DNA of 51,154 bases. It comes from Bacteroidota bacterium (lineage in GTDB: Bacteria; Bacteroidota; Bacteroidia; Bacteroidales; FEN-979). Where the stretch lies: positions 1 through 51,154 of the forward strand of contig JAPLDO010000049.1 in assembly GCA_026391715.1 (NCBI GenBank), in the 5' to 3' direction. The notes beneath the pieces were generated by a model, which saw nothing but the letters and a program-made list of their open reading frames with translations, ran no database searches and was not told the origin of the DNA. Each line of letters starts with the position of its first letter. Position 1 is the first letter of the stretch. The position numbers and the translations under genes are program-made. Below, in pieces: positions 7,770 to 15,800 of the stretch.

Positions 7770-8342
7770 TTATCTTAGATTTTGGCTGATATGAACATCA
7801 ATTTTCTTCAATTCCTCAACAATCAATCCGGGGATTTTGGTCAATGCAACATTCTCTATATTTAATTGTATATCGGCACGACTCAGCGATTTTTTAAAGT
7901 AATTCCAATCTCCAACGATTTTATTAAGGTATTTCCGCTTTTTATCTTCATCTAATTCAATGTCTAACAATTTGGAATCCACATCATAAAAGGTCAATCT
8001 GTTAAGGATGTTCTGTGGGGAGTCAATAATGTTGACCGACTTTATGTCAATTCCTTTTTTGTGTTTCTTATATACCTGAAGATAGGCGTCTCGCAATCCT
8101 GATGGCACTCCTGAGATTACTGCATTCTCTGGTATCTTGAGCAACCGGTCAAGTACAACACTTGCTTTTTTCCTGTACCCATTCATAGTAAAACATTCAT
8201 TTTGTAATCTTTCGATTGGTTTTTGATAATGTTTTTCGACTTCGGCATCCAAATCATAAAACGTAAAATTCATATAATCTGCCAATAATTTACCAATTGT
8301 AGTCTTTCCAACACATCCAATTCCAACGATATAGATTTTCAT
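7770..8342 (-). CDS. Small P-loop kinase-like protein (shikimate-kinase fold)
   Basis: 190 aa. Begins with a beta strand and Walker A GIGCVGKTT (residues 7-15), then YDLDAEVE, the Asp-x-Asp of shikimate/gluconate-kinase-like enzymes, and a LID-like basic region (DKKRKYLNKIV). The shikimate-binding GExxFRxxE and GGG motifs are not conserved (NGYRKKASVVL and SGVPSGLRD lie in those places), so shikimate kinase activity should not be assumed. It could be another small-molecule kinase. The ATG at 8342 follows a TTG at 8348 in frame; the ATG is chosen. It stands alone, read leftward, between an accessory island and the desulfurase operon. Confidence 0.6.
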   Translation of the reverse strand: MKIYIVGIGCVGKTTIGKLLADYMNFTFYDLDAEVEKHYQKPIERLQNECFTMNGYRKKASVVLDRLLKIPENAVISGVPSGLRDAYLQVYKKHKKGIDIKSVNIIDSPQNILNRLTFYDVDSKLLDIELDEDKKRKYLNKIVGDWNYFKKSLSRADIQLNIENVALTKIPGLIVEELKKIDVHISQNLR

Positions 8343-8545
8343 GGTCAAACAGGCGGTTAATTGTGGCTTATGATGATTTCTTCATCGGAAATCAATTTAC
8401 AGATGAGTTCTTTCGGTGGTTTTTCACTGGCTTTGATGAGTTCGATGAGGTGGTTAGACCCTGCAATAAACAAAAAAATGGATGTCGTTAAATCCGTTGG
8501 GATTGTTGAAAATGGTGCGTATTTGCTAAGGGTGACAGCCGATCT

Positions 8546-9706
8546 TTACCTTCTTATTGAAGCAATTTCACCAATGGCGGTAATAGCGGCGTCAATGTGT
8601 TCTTCGGTATTGAAGGGTCCGATGCTAATCCTTACAGTTCCGTGAATTTTATCGGTACCGAGGCGTTCATGAACCATTGGTGCGCATTGCAAACCTGTAC
8701 GGCAGGCAATATTGTAGTCAACGTCGAGCATTGTGCCTACATCGCCCGACTCAAAACCTTTGATGTTAAGACTAAGAACGGGATTCTGGTTTTCGATACT
8801 TTCGGCGCAGTATGTTATCACATTACCGATCTGTTGTACGCCTTTTCTCAGTCGATCCCACAGCATAATTTCTTTGTGATGGAGGTTTTCAACACCCTGT
8901 TCCAGTACCCATTTCAAGCCGGCATGAAGTCCGGCAACGCCAACAAGGTTTAATGTTCCACATTCGAGCCGGTAAGGAAATTCTTCGAGATGGGTTTTCT
9001 GCGCCGAGCGAACGCCGGTTCCTCCATAGCGGGTATATCTTACGGGAACATTTTCCATTACATACGAACCGCCGATTCCGGTTGGACCCATGAGGCATTT
9101 ATGTCCGGTGAAAACGATTACATCCACGTTCATCGCCTTCATATCAATAGGAATCGCTCCGGCGCTCTGGCTGCTGTCAACCACAAACCAAACTCCGGCT
9201 TCGCGGCAAATCTTACCGATTTCGGCAATGGGCTGAACGGTTCCGATAACGTTTGAACTGTGGTTAACCACAACCATCTTTGTATTTTTCCTTATGGCTT
9301 TTCTGATATCTTCCGGGTCAATATAGCCATGACCATCAAATGGAACGTGAGTAAGTTCGATTACCTTGTCAATCATCAGGTGGTGCAACGGACGCAAAAC
9401 GGAATTATGTTCGAGCATTGTTGTAACAACATGATCGCCGGGTTCTGCCAATCCCATGAGAACCATATTCAGCGAGTCGCTGGCATTGTAGCTAAATGTA
9501 AGCCTGTTCGGATTATCGCCGTTAAAGAGTTCGGTTAGCATTTTCCGGGTGGAATGTACAACCTCTTCGGTTTCGATAGCGGCGTCGAACCCCGAACGAC
9601 CAGGATTTACGCCGTGTTCGCGATAGAAATTACACATGAAATCATAAACCACATCGGGTTTGGGAAAGGTTGTAGCTGAATTGTCGAGGTAGATCATTTT
9701 GCTCAT
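8546..9706 (-). CDS. Cysteine desulfurase-like class V aminotransferase
   Basis: 386-aa PLP enzyme of the SufS/CsdA-like branch of class V aminotransferases, resembling the family of cysteine desulfurase-like proteins that is distinct from IscS. Seen: N-terminal YLDNSATTFPKP, phosphate-binding and His region LEHNSVLRP, Asp and Gln of DSSQSAG, the Schiff-base lysine in TGHKCLMGPTG (about K203), and the active-site cysteine in CRTGLQCAP (about C335 or C341). These would remove sulfur from cysteine as a persulfide. It is the last gene of a minus-strand operon after dsrC, dsrM and dsrK-like genes (28-bp spacing), so its natural acceptor may be DsrC or a related sulfur carrier. That link is inference from gene order. 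Confidence 0.85.
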   Translation of the reverse strand: MSKMIYLDNSATTFPKPDVVYDFMCNFYREHGVNPGRSGFDAAIETEEVVHSTRKMLTELFNGDNPNRLTFSYNASDSLNMVLMGLAEPGDHVVTTMLEHNSVLRPLHHLMIDKVIELTHVPFDGHGYIDPEDIRKAIRKNTKMVVVNHSSNVIGTVQPIAEIGKICREAGVWFVVDSSQSAGAIPIDMKAMNVDVIVFTGHKCLMGPTGIGGSYVMENVPVRYTRYGGTGVRSAQKTHLEEFPYRLECGTLNLVGVAGLHAGLKWVLEQGVENLHHKEIMLWDRLRKGVQQIGNVITYCAESIENQNPVLSLNIKGFESGDVGTMLDVDYNIACRTGLQCAPMVHERLGTDKIHGTVRISIGPFNTEEHIDAAITAIGEIASIRR

Positions 9707-9734
9707 AATGCCGCAGTAAAGTATGTTTTTGTGA

Positions 9735-11030
9735 TTAGTCTATGATAAGCGCTTCTGCCACTATTTCTGCAAGGGTTTTAATTTGTAAGCCAAGTTTGAA
9801 ACTCTGACTGATCTGCGTTAATTGGTCAACACAATTGTGGCAAGGCGTTACCACGATTTTTGCTCCGGTAGCTTTGATCTGGTCGGCTTTGATGGCGGCA
9901 ATTTTCATCCGGCGGTCATTGTATTCGCTCATTGCAAGCTGTCCGCCGCCGCCGCCACAGCAGTAATTGTCGGTTCCGCAGGGGTTCATTTCAATAAAAT
10001 TGCGGATGAAATTTTTCAGGATGTACCGTTGCTCCTGAATAATACCTCCATGACGCACCAGGTTGCAGGGATCGTGAAGAGTAACGCTTTGTTTGATTTT
10101 TTCAGGGTCGAGTTTGATTTTTCCCTCCCGGATATAACCGGCAATTACTTCAACGGAAGTTTTTATTTCAAAAGGCATTTTCCTGTCAAGATAATTGGGA
10201 GCTTCCCACCGAAAAGCCCTTGATCCGTGCCCACACTCGGCAAGTACAACGGTTTTTGCCTGCAAGGCTTCCGTTTCTTCAAAAAGCCGTTTGGCAATCA
10301 ACAAAGATTCATTTTTATTGCCACTGAAGAAAGCGTAGTTGGTAATGTCATACATCCGCGACGATAATGTCCAGCTTTCTCCTGCGGCGAAAAAAATCTT
10401 TGCCATGGCTGAGATTGACAGCGGAAAAAATTTGGGTTCCCGCGGATTCAGAGTATATAAAACGTTTTTGCCTCGTTGATCGAGCGGTATTTTTGCCTCC
10501 GGATTTTGAACTTCGTCAATAAGTTCCTCTTCCATCCATTCAATGGTTGCCACAAATTCTTCGGTGGGAATGCCCATGTTATTGCCGGTTTCAACAGCGG
10601 CAATTACTGTTGACTGTAGCGTAGCCGGAACCATTCCCATGTTCGACAACATGGCGCGCCCTGTTCTTACAATGTATCCGATATCAACTCCAACCGAGCA
10701 GTGCATGGTGCATCGTCCGCACATTGTACATGCGCCAAAGAGCAGGTCAACCATTTCGTTTGCCGTGGTTTCATCGAGATTCCGGGCGTTGACCAGGCTT
10801 GGGAAAATTTGTCCGGCAACTGTAAAGTATCTGCGGTAAACCGAACTTACAATGTCAACTTTACGCGCAGGGGTTAGCCGGTCATCTTTGGAGGCAAGGT
10901 AATAAATGCAGCTTTCGGCGCACAATCCGCAATGAACGCAACTGTTAAGATGAGTGAGAAGTTTACTGTCTTTCAGGTTTTCAAATACCTGTAAGCCCTT
11001 GCCGGTTTGTTCTTTGGTCAGTTCAGCCAT
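9735..11030 (-). CDS. dsrK: DsrK/HdrD-like iron-sulfur heterodisulfide reductase subunit
   Basis: 431 aa. The N-terminal part has two ferredoxin-type [4Fe-4S] motifs: CVHCGLCAESC (residues 31-41) and CTMCGRCTMHC (about 99-109). The C-terminal part has CCG-type motifs (LAECGHGS, then HDPCNL...CCGGGGG...PCHNC), which in HdrB/HdrD/DsrK hold the non-cubane cluster that reduces disulfides. With the membrane cytochrome b at 11040-11660 it forms a DsrMK-like pair passing electrons between menaquinol and a thiol/disulfide protein, here surely the DsrC encoded first in the operon. GlpC and lactate-utilisation proteins share this architecture, but the dsrC neighbour decides the call. Spacing to dsrM is 9 bp. 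Confidence 0.85.
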   Translation of the reverse strand: MAELTKEQTGKGLQVFENLKDSKLLTHLNSCVHCGLCAESCIYYLASKDDRLTPARKVDIVSSVYRRYFTVAGQIFPSLVNARNLDETTANEMVDLLFGACTMCGRCTMHCSVGVDIGYIVRTGRAMLSNMGMVPATLQSTVIAAVETGNNMGIPTEEFVATIEWMEEELIDEVQNPEAKIPLDQRGKNVLYTLNPREPKFFPLSISAMAKIFFAAGESWTLSSRMYDITNYAFFSGNKNESLLIAKRLFEETEALQAKTVVLAECGHGSRAFRWEAPNYLDRKMPFEIKTSVEVIAGYIREGKIKLDPEKIKQSVTLHDPCNLVRHGGIIQEQRYILKNFIRNFIEMNPCGTDNYCCGGGGGQLAMSEYNDRRMKIAAIKADQIKATGAKIVVTPCHNCVDQLTQISQSFKLGLQIKTLAEIVAEALIID

Positions 11031-11039
11031 CCTGTGGAG

Positions 11040-11660
11040 TTACAATGGTTTTGGGGGCCACACATTTCTATGCCCGTAAAAAATGCCGAGATGATAGCGG
11101 GCGGCGAAGAAGTAAACCGCATGTTTGAGTTTTCCCAGCGGGAAGTAAAGCGCCAACAAACCGGCGAGCAGGTAATAAACCGGAGCGGTTGATGGAATCA
11201 TTATAACAATAGCCGCAGAAAGCTGGAACAGCGTTACCAGGATATTTGAGATGTAATCGTCGGGGGATGAAAGTTTGCGCAGCCCCGGTTTGACCAACCG
11301 TTTGATGAAAATTCCAACGCCGCAGCCAAACGAAAGCAAAAGCATAAATGCGCCGGCGTAGAATATTCCGGTTTGTGAAATTAATCCGGCAAGCTCCAGG
11401 AAAAAAATGGCGATTGCGGCAAATGTACCCAGATGATAAATCATTCCTGCGGAATAAGTTGGCAGATGAAGGAAAGCTGATTCTTTTTTCGCCGGACTCA
11501 TTGCCCCGGTAAAAGAGTAAACAATAGCCGGGATTTCTTTTCCCGAAGCCAATGAAAAATCTTCGGGTTTACCAAGCCTGACAAGCCTGATAAAATGCCA
11601 TGCCGCGCTTATCACACAAACGCCCAACGCCAGGATTGAGAACCATTGATAATAGGTCAT
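11040..11660 (-). CDS. dsrM: DsrM/NarI-like membrane cytochrome b subunit
   Basis: 206 aa with about five membrane helices. Histidines suited to bind haem b lie in the second helix region (HLPTYSAGMIYHLG) and in the last (HAVYFFAARYHLGIFYGHR), as in NarI and DsrM. It is shorter than canonical DsrM, which has an N-terminal extra helix, but keeps the haem helices. The expected role is quinone oxidation or reduction coupled to the cytoplasmic DsrK subunit encoded next. It lies 18 bp after dsrC and 9 bp before dsrK, in one operon. The start ATG is clear (MTYYQWFSI). Confidence 0.8.
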   Translation of the reverse strand: MTYYQWFSILALGVCVISAAWHFIRLVRLGKPEDFSLASGKEIPAIVYSFTGAMSPAKKESAFLHLPTYSAGMIYHLGTFAAIAIFFLELAGLISQTGIFYAGAFMLLLSFGCGVGIFIKRLVKPGLRKLSSPDDYISNILVTLFQLSAAIVIMIPSTAPVYYLLAGLLALYFPLGKLKHAVYFFAARYHLGIFYGHRNVWPPKPL

Positions 11661-11678
11661 AGCTGTAAAAACAAACGG

Positions 11679-11996
11679 TTAAACACAACCATCAGGTTTT
11701 GGTAAACCTGCAACGCGACAGGCGCCGCGCGCCGGTCCCAGCGGGAATAGTTCGTAGATTTCACGGAGTTTTATGCCGGTCTCCTGGCAAATCATTCTTA
11801 TCATTGGCGCATTGCCCTTTTCATCAAAGTTACGCCTGATGATTTTCACAATTGCCCAGTGTTTTTCATTCATTTCGGGAATGTCGTCATAAAGGGCAAA
11901 AAGCCTCGCAACCTCCTCATTCCAGATTGAAGGGTCGGAGAGAAATCCATCGCCGTCAACTTCAAAAACGCTTCCTTCAATTTCTATTGTAGCCAT
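11679..11996 (-). CDS. dsrC: DsrC sulfur-carrier protein with both redox cysteines
   Basis: 105 aa with the DsrC/TusE/TusC-E fold sequence (IEIEGSVFEVDGDGFL at the start, WAIVKIIRRNF in the middle). The C-terminal arm GACRVAGLPKPDGCV has both conserved cysteines, Cys93 and the penultimate Cys104, exactly ten residues apart. True DsrC keeps both; TusE keeps only the last. Those cysteines form the trisulfide or intramolecular disulfide that DsrMK-type complexes reduce. The first gene of a four-gene minus-strand operon with dsrM, dsrK and a desulfurase. The ATG at 11996 is used; the frame also offers a TTG at 12005. No dsrAB is in the window, so the partner could be outside or another enzyme. 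Confidence 0.92.
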   Translation of the reverse strand: MATIEIEGSVFEVDGDGFLSDPSIWNEEVARLFALYDDIPEMNEKHWAIVKIIRRNFDEKGNAPMIRMICQETGIKLREIYELFPLGPARGACRVAGLPKPDGCV

Positions 11997-12129
11997 ATCA
12001 ATCAACAGATTAATGGCTGCGAAGTTAAAAAAAGATTTTTTGCATTCAGAGCTTTCCGATAGCTCATTTACTGTTTATATTGTGTCTTAATAAATTTCGA
12101 TGTATCGCATAAATATCACCCGTTTTTTC

Positions 12130-12137
12130 TACCTTTG
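12130..12137 (+). promoter_or_regulatory. Bacteroidota -7 box TACCTTTG
   Basis: Exact match to TAnnTTTG. No clear TTTG at -33. A transcript starting near 12143 would have a leader of about 255 nt containing the inverted repeat before the gene at 12398. Confidence 0.45.
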
Positions 12138-12207
12138 CAACCAATGAAATCAAAGGATTTTTAATGTTTTACGTGTTAAGGAATTAAAAGATTGGTTAAC
12201 ATGCTTT

Positions 12208-12309
12208 AGCTTTGCGGCTCTCTGCGGAAAAACTCAGCGGCTCTCTGCGGTTAAAACTTTTTTTACCGCAGAGTGACGAAAAGAAACCGCAAAGAGCCGC
12301 AGAGTAGCT
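12208..12309. repeat. Large imperfect inverted repeat built on CTCTGCGG/CCGCAGAG
   Basis: The left arm (12208-12251) and right arm (12265-12309) are near reverse complements, each with two or three copies of the octamer CTCTGCGG or its complement, and the ends AGCT are mirrored. The about 13-nt loop is T-rich. This looks like a dispersed palindromic intergenic element of the REP/MITE type rather than a terminator. It lies in the probable leader of the 12398 gene. Confidence 0.75.
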
Positions 12310-12397
12310 AAAAAATTATCAGGCAAACAAGCGGATAGTCATATAATTCAGTGTTGGTAAAAAACCAGATACTCATTTAACGAAACAACCAATAACG

Positions 12398-12823
12398 ATG
12401 AAAAAAGCAATTCTCCTGTTTATTCTTATGGTCATGGTTTCAGGAACAAGCCATGTTTTCTCACAGTCGAAACCAACTGCATTGAAAAAGGCAAAAGTTG
12501 AGGTTTATTATTTTCATCCCGGCGAGCGTTGTCCGATTGATCAAACCATCGAAGAGTCCGCGAGGAAGATGATGCAGACTGATTTTGCAACTCAGATCAG
12601 GGAAGGAATCCTCAGATTCCAGGTGATCAACACCGATGATAAATCGCAGGCAAAAACTGTTGCGCGGTTCGAAATTAATGCGCAGGCTCTTTACATCGTA
12701 ACTTTTGACAAAGCCAGGGAGGTTAAAAAGGATCTCACTGAATTTGCCTTTTCCAACGCGCAGAGCAACCCTGGCAGATTCAAAACCGGACTGAAGCAGG
12801 AAATTCTCGATGCCCTGAAATAG
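12398..12823 (+). CDS. Exported thioredoxin-fold-like protein with one cysteine
   Basis: 141 aa. Signal peptide at residues 1-23 (KKAILLFILMVMVSG, cleavage after VFSQ). The mature part starts with a thioredoxin-like strand and VEVYYFHPGERCPIDQTIEE, resembling periplasmic proteins sometimes annotated as ArsF-like nitroreductase subunits, which carry a Cys pair at that position. Only one Cys is left here, so a disulfide-exchange role is doubtful. It ends 4 bp before the uvrA-like gene and may be co-transcribed with it, though the two functions are not obviously linked. Confidence 0.6.
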   Translation: MKKAILLFILMVMVSGTSHVFSQSKPTALKKAKVEVYYFHPGERCPIDQTIEESARKMMQTDFATQIREGILRFQVINTDDKSQAKTVARFEINAQALYIVTFDKAREVKKDLTEFAFSNAQSNPGRFKTGLKQEILDALK

Positions 12824-12827
12824 GCTT

Positions 12828-15800
12828 ATGATGTCTTTGAATGGTATCGGGGATAAAATTTCAATAAGCGCAGCTTCCGAACATAACCTACGCTCGATAA
12901 GCCTTGAATTTCCAAAAAACAGGCTTATCGTTGTCACAGGGGTTTCGGGTTCCGGAAAATCATCGCTGATATTCGACGTGCTTTACCGGGAAGCGGAAAG
13001 CCGTTACCTCGGTTCTTTCTCATCCTTCGCCCGTCAGTTCATGGGAAAAATGCGAAAACCCGACGTGGAAAGGATCGAAGGAATTTCACCGGCTATTGCG
13101 CTGGATCAAAAATCGGCGATTTCAAATTCCCGGTCAACAGTTGGAACGATAACAGGAATATACGACTTACTTCGACTCCTGTTCGCCCGCGTTGGTGAAC
13201 TTCCGTCGGGTTCTGATCCTTTTCCTTTAAACCGCAGCCTTTTTTCATTTAACTCCGCAGAAGGCGCTTGTCCCGACTGTAAAGGTTTGGGCGTGGAAGA
13301 TTTTCTGGATCCGGAATTGCTTATAGCCGATGAAAACCTTACGCTTCGCGAGGGCGCTCTCGTAATCACAACGCCGAACGGTTATATTATTTATTCGCAG
13401 GTGACAATGGCTGTACTCGATCAGGTTTGCCGGGCGGAAGGTTTCGATGTTGATATTCCATGGAAAGAGCTGACGCCGGAGCAGAAACATATTGTTCTTT
13501 ATGGCAGCGATAAAATTGAAATTCCTTACGGCAAACACCCGCTCGAATCGCGGATGAAATGGAGCGGCATAACGGCAAAGCCCCGTGAGATGGGCTATTA
13601 CAAAGGGATTATTCCGGTGATGGAAACAATTTTGCAGCGCGACCGAAACAAGAATATCCTGCGGTTTGTCAGGACAGGCAAATGCAGAAACTGCAACGGG
13701 CGGCGGCTTAACCAAAAAGCTCTTTCGGTTTCGGTTGGCGGCTATTCCATTGCCGCAATGTCGGCGCTGCAACTTGACGAACTCGACATCCTTTTGCAGG
13801 GATTGTCCTTTAATCATGACCAGAAACTCATTGCCGCGCCAATCGTGGAGCAAATTTCCCGCCAGGTAGCTTTACTCAGCAAACTTGGATTGAAATACCT
13901 TTCCGCCAACCGCGAATCAACCACCCTTTCGGCAGGAGAATCCCAGCGTTTGAGGTTAACCACAATCGCATCCCTGGGCTTGAGCGGTATGATTTATATA
14001 CTTGATGAGCCATCAATCGGGCTTCATCCTTTTAATACGGGTCAACTGATTGGAATATTGAAGGATATCCGGGATCGGGGCAATACCGTAATTGTGGTTG
14101 AACATGATGAAGAGTTTATCCGTCATGCAGATTGGCTTATTGATATTGGTCCGGGAGCTGGCGTTCACGGCGGCGAGGTGATTTACAATGGTCCCGCAGA
14201 TGTCATTCCGGGTTTGCCGGAGGAGGAGATCAGAAAAAGCCGGACACTTTCCTTTTTTCTTGGGTTGGAGAAGATCAATATCTCTGAAACAAGACGGCAT
14301 GGTTACGGCTCCATCGTTATTGAAGGAGCAACCGCCAACAACCTGAAATGTATCGCCGTGATGTTCCGGCTTGGGGCGTTGAATGTAGTGACAGGCGTTT
14401 CGGGCGCGGGCAAATCCTCTTTGACAAATCAGGTTTTAGCGGAATTTTTAAATGTCAGACTGAATGACGGTATTGAGAAACAACGCAATTATCAAAAGAT
14501 AACCGGCTGGGAAAAAATCGGAAAACTAATTACGATTGATCAGTCGCCCATTGGGAGAACCCCGCGTAGTAACCCTGCAACCTACGCCGGTTTTTTCGAT
14601 CTGATTCGCGATCTGTTTGCCCGACAGCCGGAAGCGCTTTCAAGAGGTTATGACAAAAGCCGGTTCTCCTTTAACACACAAGGCGGTCGCTGCGAAGCTT
14701 GTCAGGGCGCCGGTTACCAGCAGGTCGGTATGCACTTTATGGGGAATGTGGAGGTGTTATGCGAATCCTGCGAAGGGCGCAGGTTTGATGACAAGACGCT
14801 GGAAATAACCTTCCTCGGAAAAAATATTTCTGAAATTCTCGAAATGTCGGTTACCGAAGCATTGGTATTTTTTCAAAAGGAACCTAAAATAGAGCGTTTT
14901 CTAAAGATTCTCGACCAGCTCGGACTTGGTTACCTCACTCTTGGGCAGCGTTCATCAACACTCAGCGGCGGCGAGGCGCAGCGAATAAAACTGGCGACTG
15001 AGCTGGCAAAGCCAATTTCGGATCAAACTCTCTACATAATGGATGAACCTACTACCGGGCTTCACCAGGCTGATGTAGGCAATCTGCTGATGGCAATAGA
15101 AAAACTTATCGGTCAGGGGCATACTGTGATTCTTATCGAGCATCATCCTACCCTTATTTATGCCGCCGATCACATTATTGACCTTGGACCCGGCAGCGGC
15201 GGCGAGGGAGGAAACGTTGTGGCAACCGGAACCCCGGAAGAGGTTGAAAAGTGCAATGAATCCCTGACAGCAATATCCCTGAAAAAATTACGAATTACAC
15301 CCCTCGTCCCTCGTCCCTCGTCCCTCGCCCCTCCTCCCTCGTCCCTCGCCCCTCCTCCCTCGTCCCTCGCCCCTCCTCCCTCAATTACCCTCAAAGGCGT
15401 ATCTACTCACAATCTTCGTCATATCGAATTGGAAATCCCCCACAACCGCATTACGGTTATAACCGGCGTATCAGGCAGCGGCAAATCGTCGCTTGCATTT
15501 GATACAATATATGCCGAAGCGCAGAACCGTTTCATGGAAGGCTTTTCAACCTATATCCGATCAAGGGTTGGGATGAAGGAAAAACCCGATTTTGAATCAA
15601 TAACCGGGCTAACTCCAGCGCTGGCTTTGGGACAATCTTCCGGAACCCTGAATCCGCGGTCAACCGTTGGAACAATAACAGGAATCTATGATCTTTACCG
15701 GCTTTTGTTTTCGCGCCTAAGCTCTCCCCTCCCTTTTTGGGGAGGGGTTGGTGGGGTTCTCTCAACCCTCTTTTCCTTCAACCATCAGCACGGAGCCTGT

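Larger units (their letters stand above)
12006..12397. other. Divergent intergenic region with promoter and large inverted repeat
   Basis: About 390 bp between dsrC (leftward) and the exported thioredoxin-like gene (rightward). It contains the plus-strand -7 box at 12130-12137 and an imperfect inverted repeat at 12208-12309. A minus-strand promoter for dsrC is expected but I see no good TAnnTTTG match. A six-codon ORF follows the -7 box (ATG at 12144) but is too short to support. Confidence 0.6.

Noticed and set aside
7770-8342. Shikimate kinase (aroK) call
   Set aside because: Only the P-loop and the Asp-x-Asp fit; the shikimate-binding motifs are missing.
8357-8545. In-frame continuation after the desulfurase stop codon, ending near 8357
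   Set aside because: Open frame by chance; the enzyme is complete before the stop and the extra residues match nothing I know.
15170-15394. Minus-strand open frame over the uvrA-like linker repeats
   Set aside because: Antisense shadow of a strong gene, opened by the stop-poor repeat.
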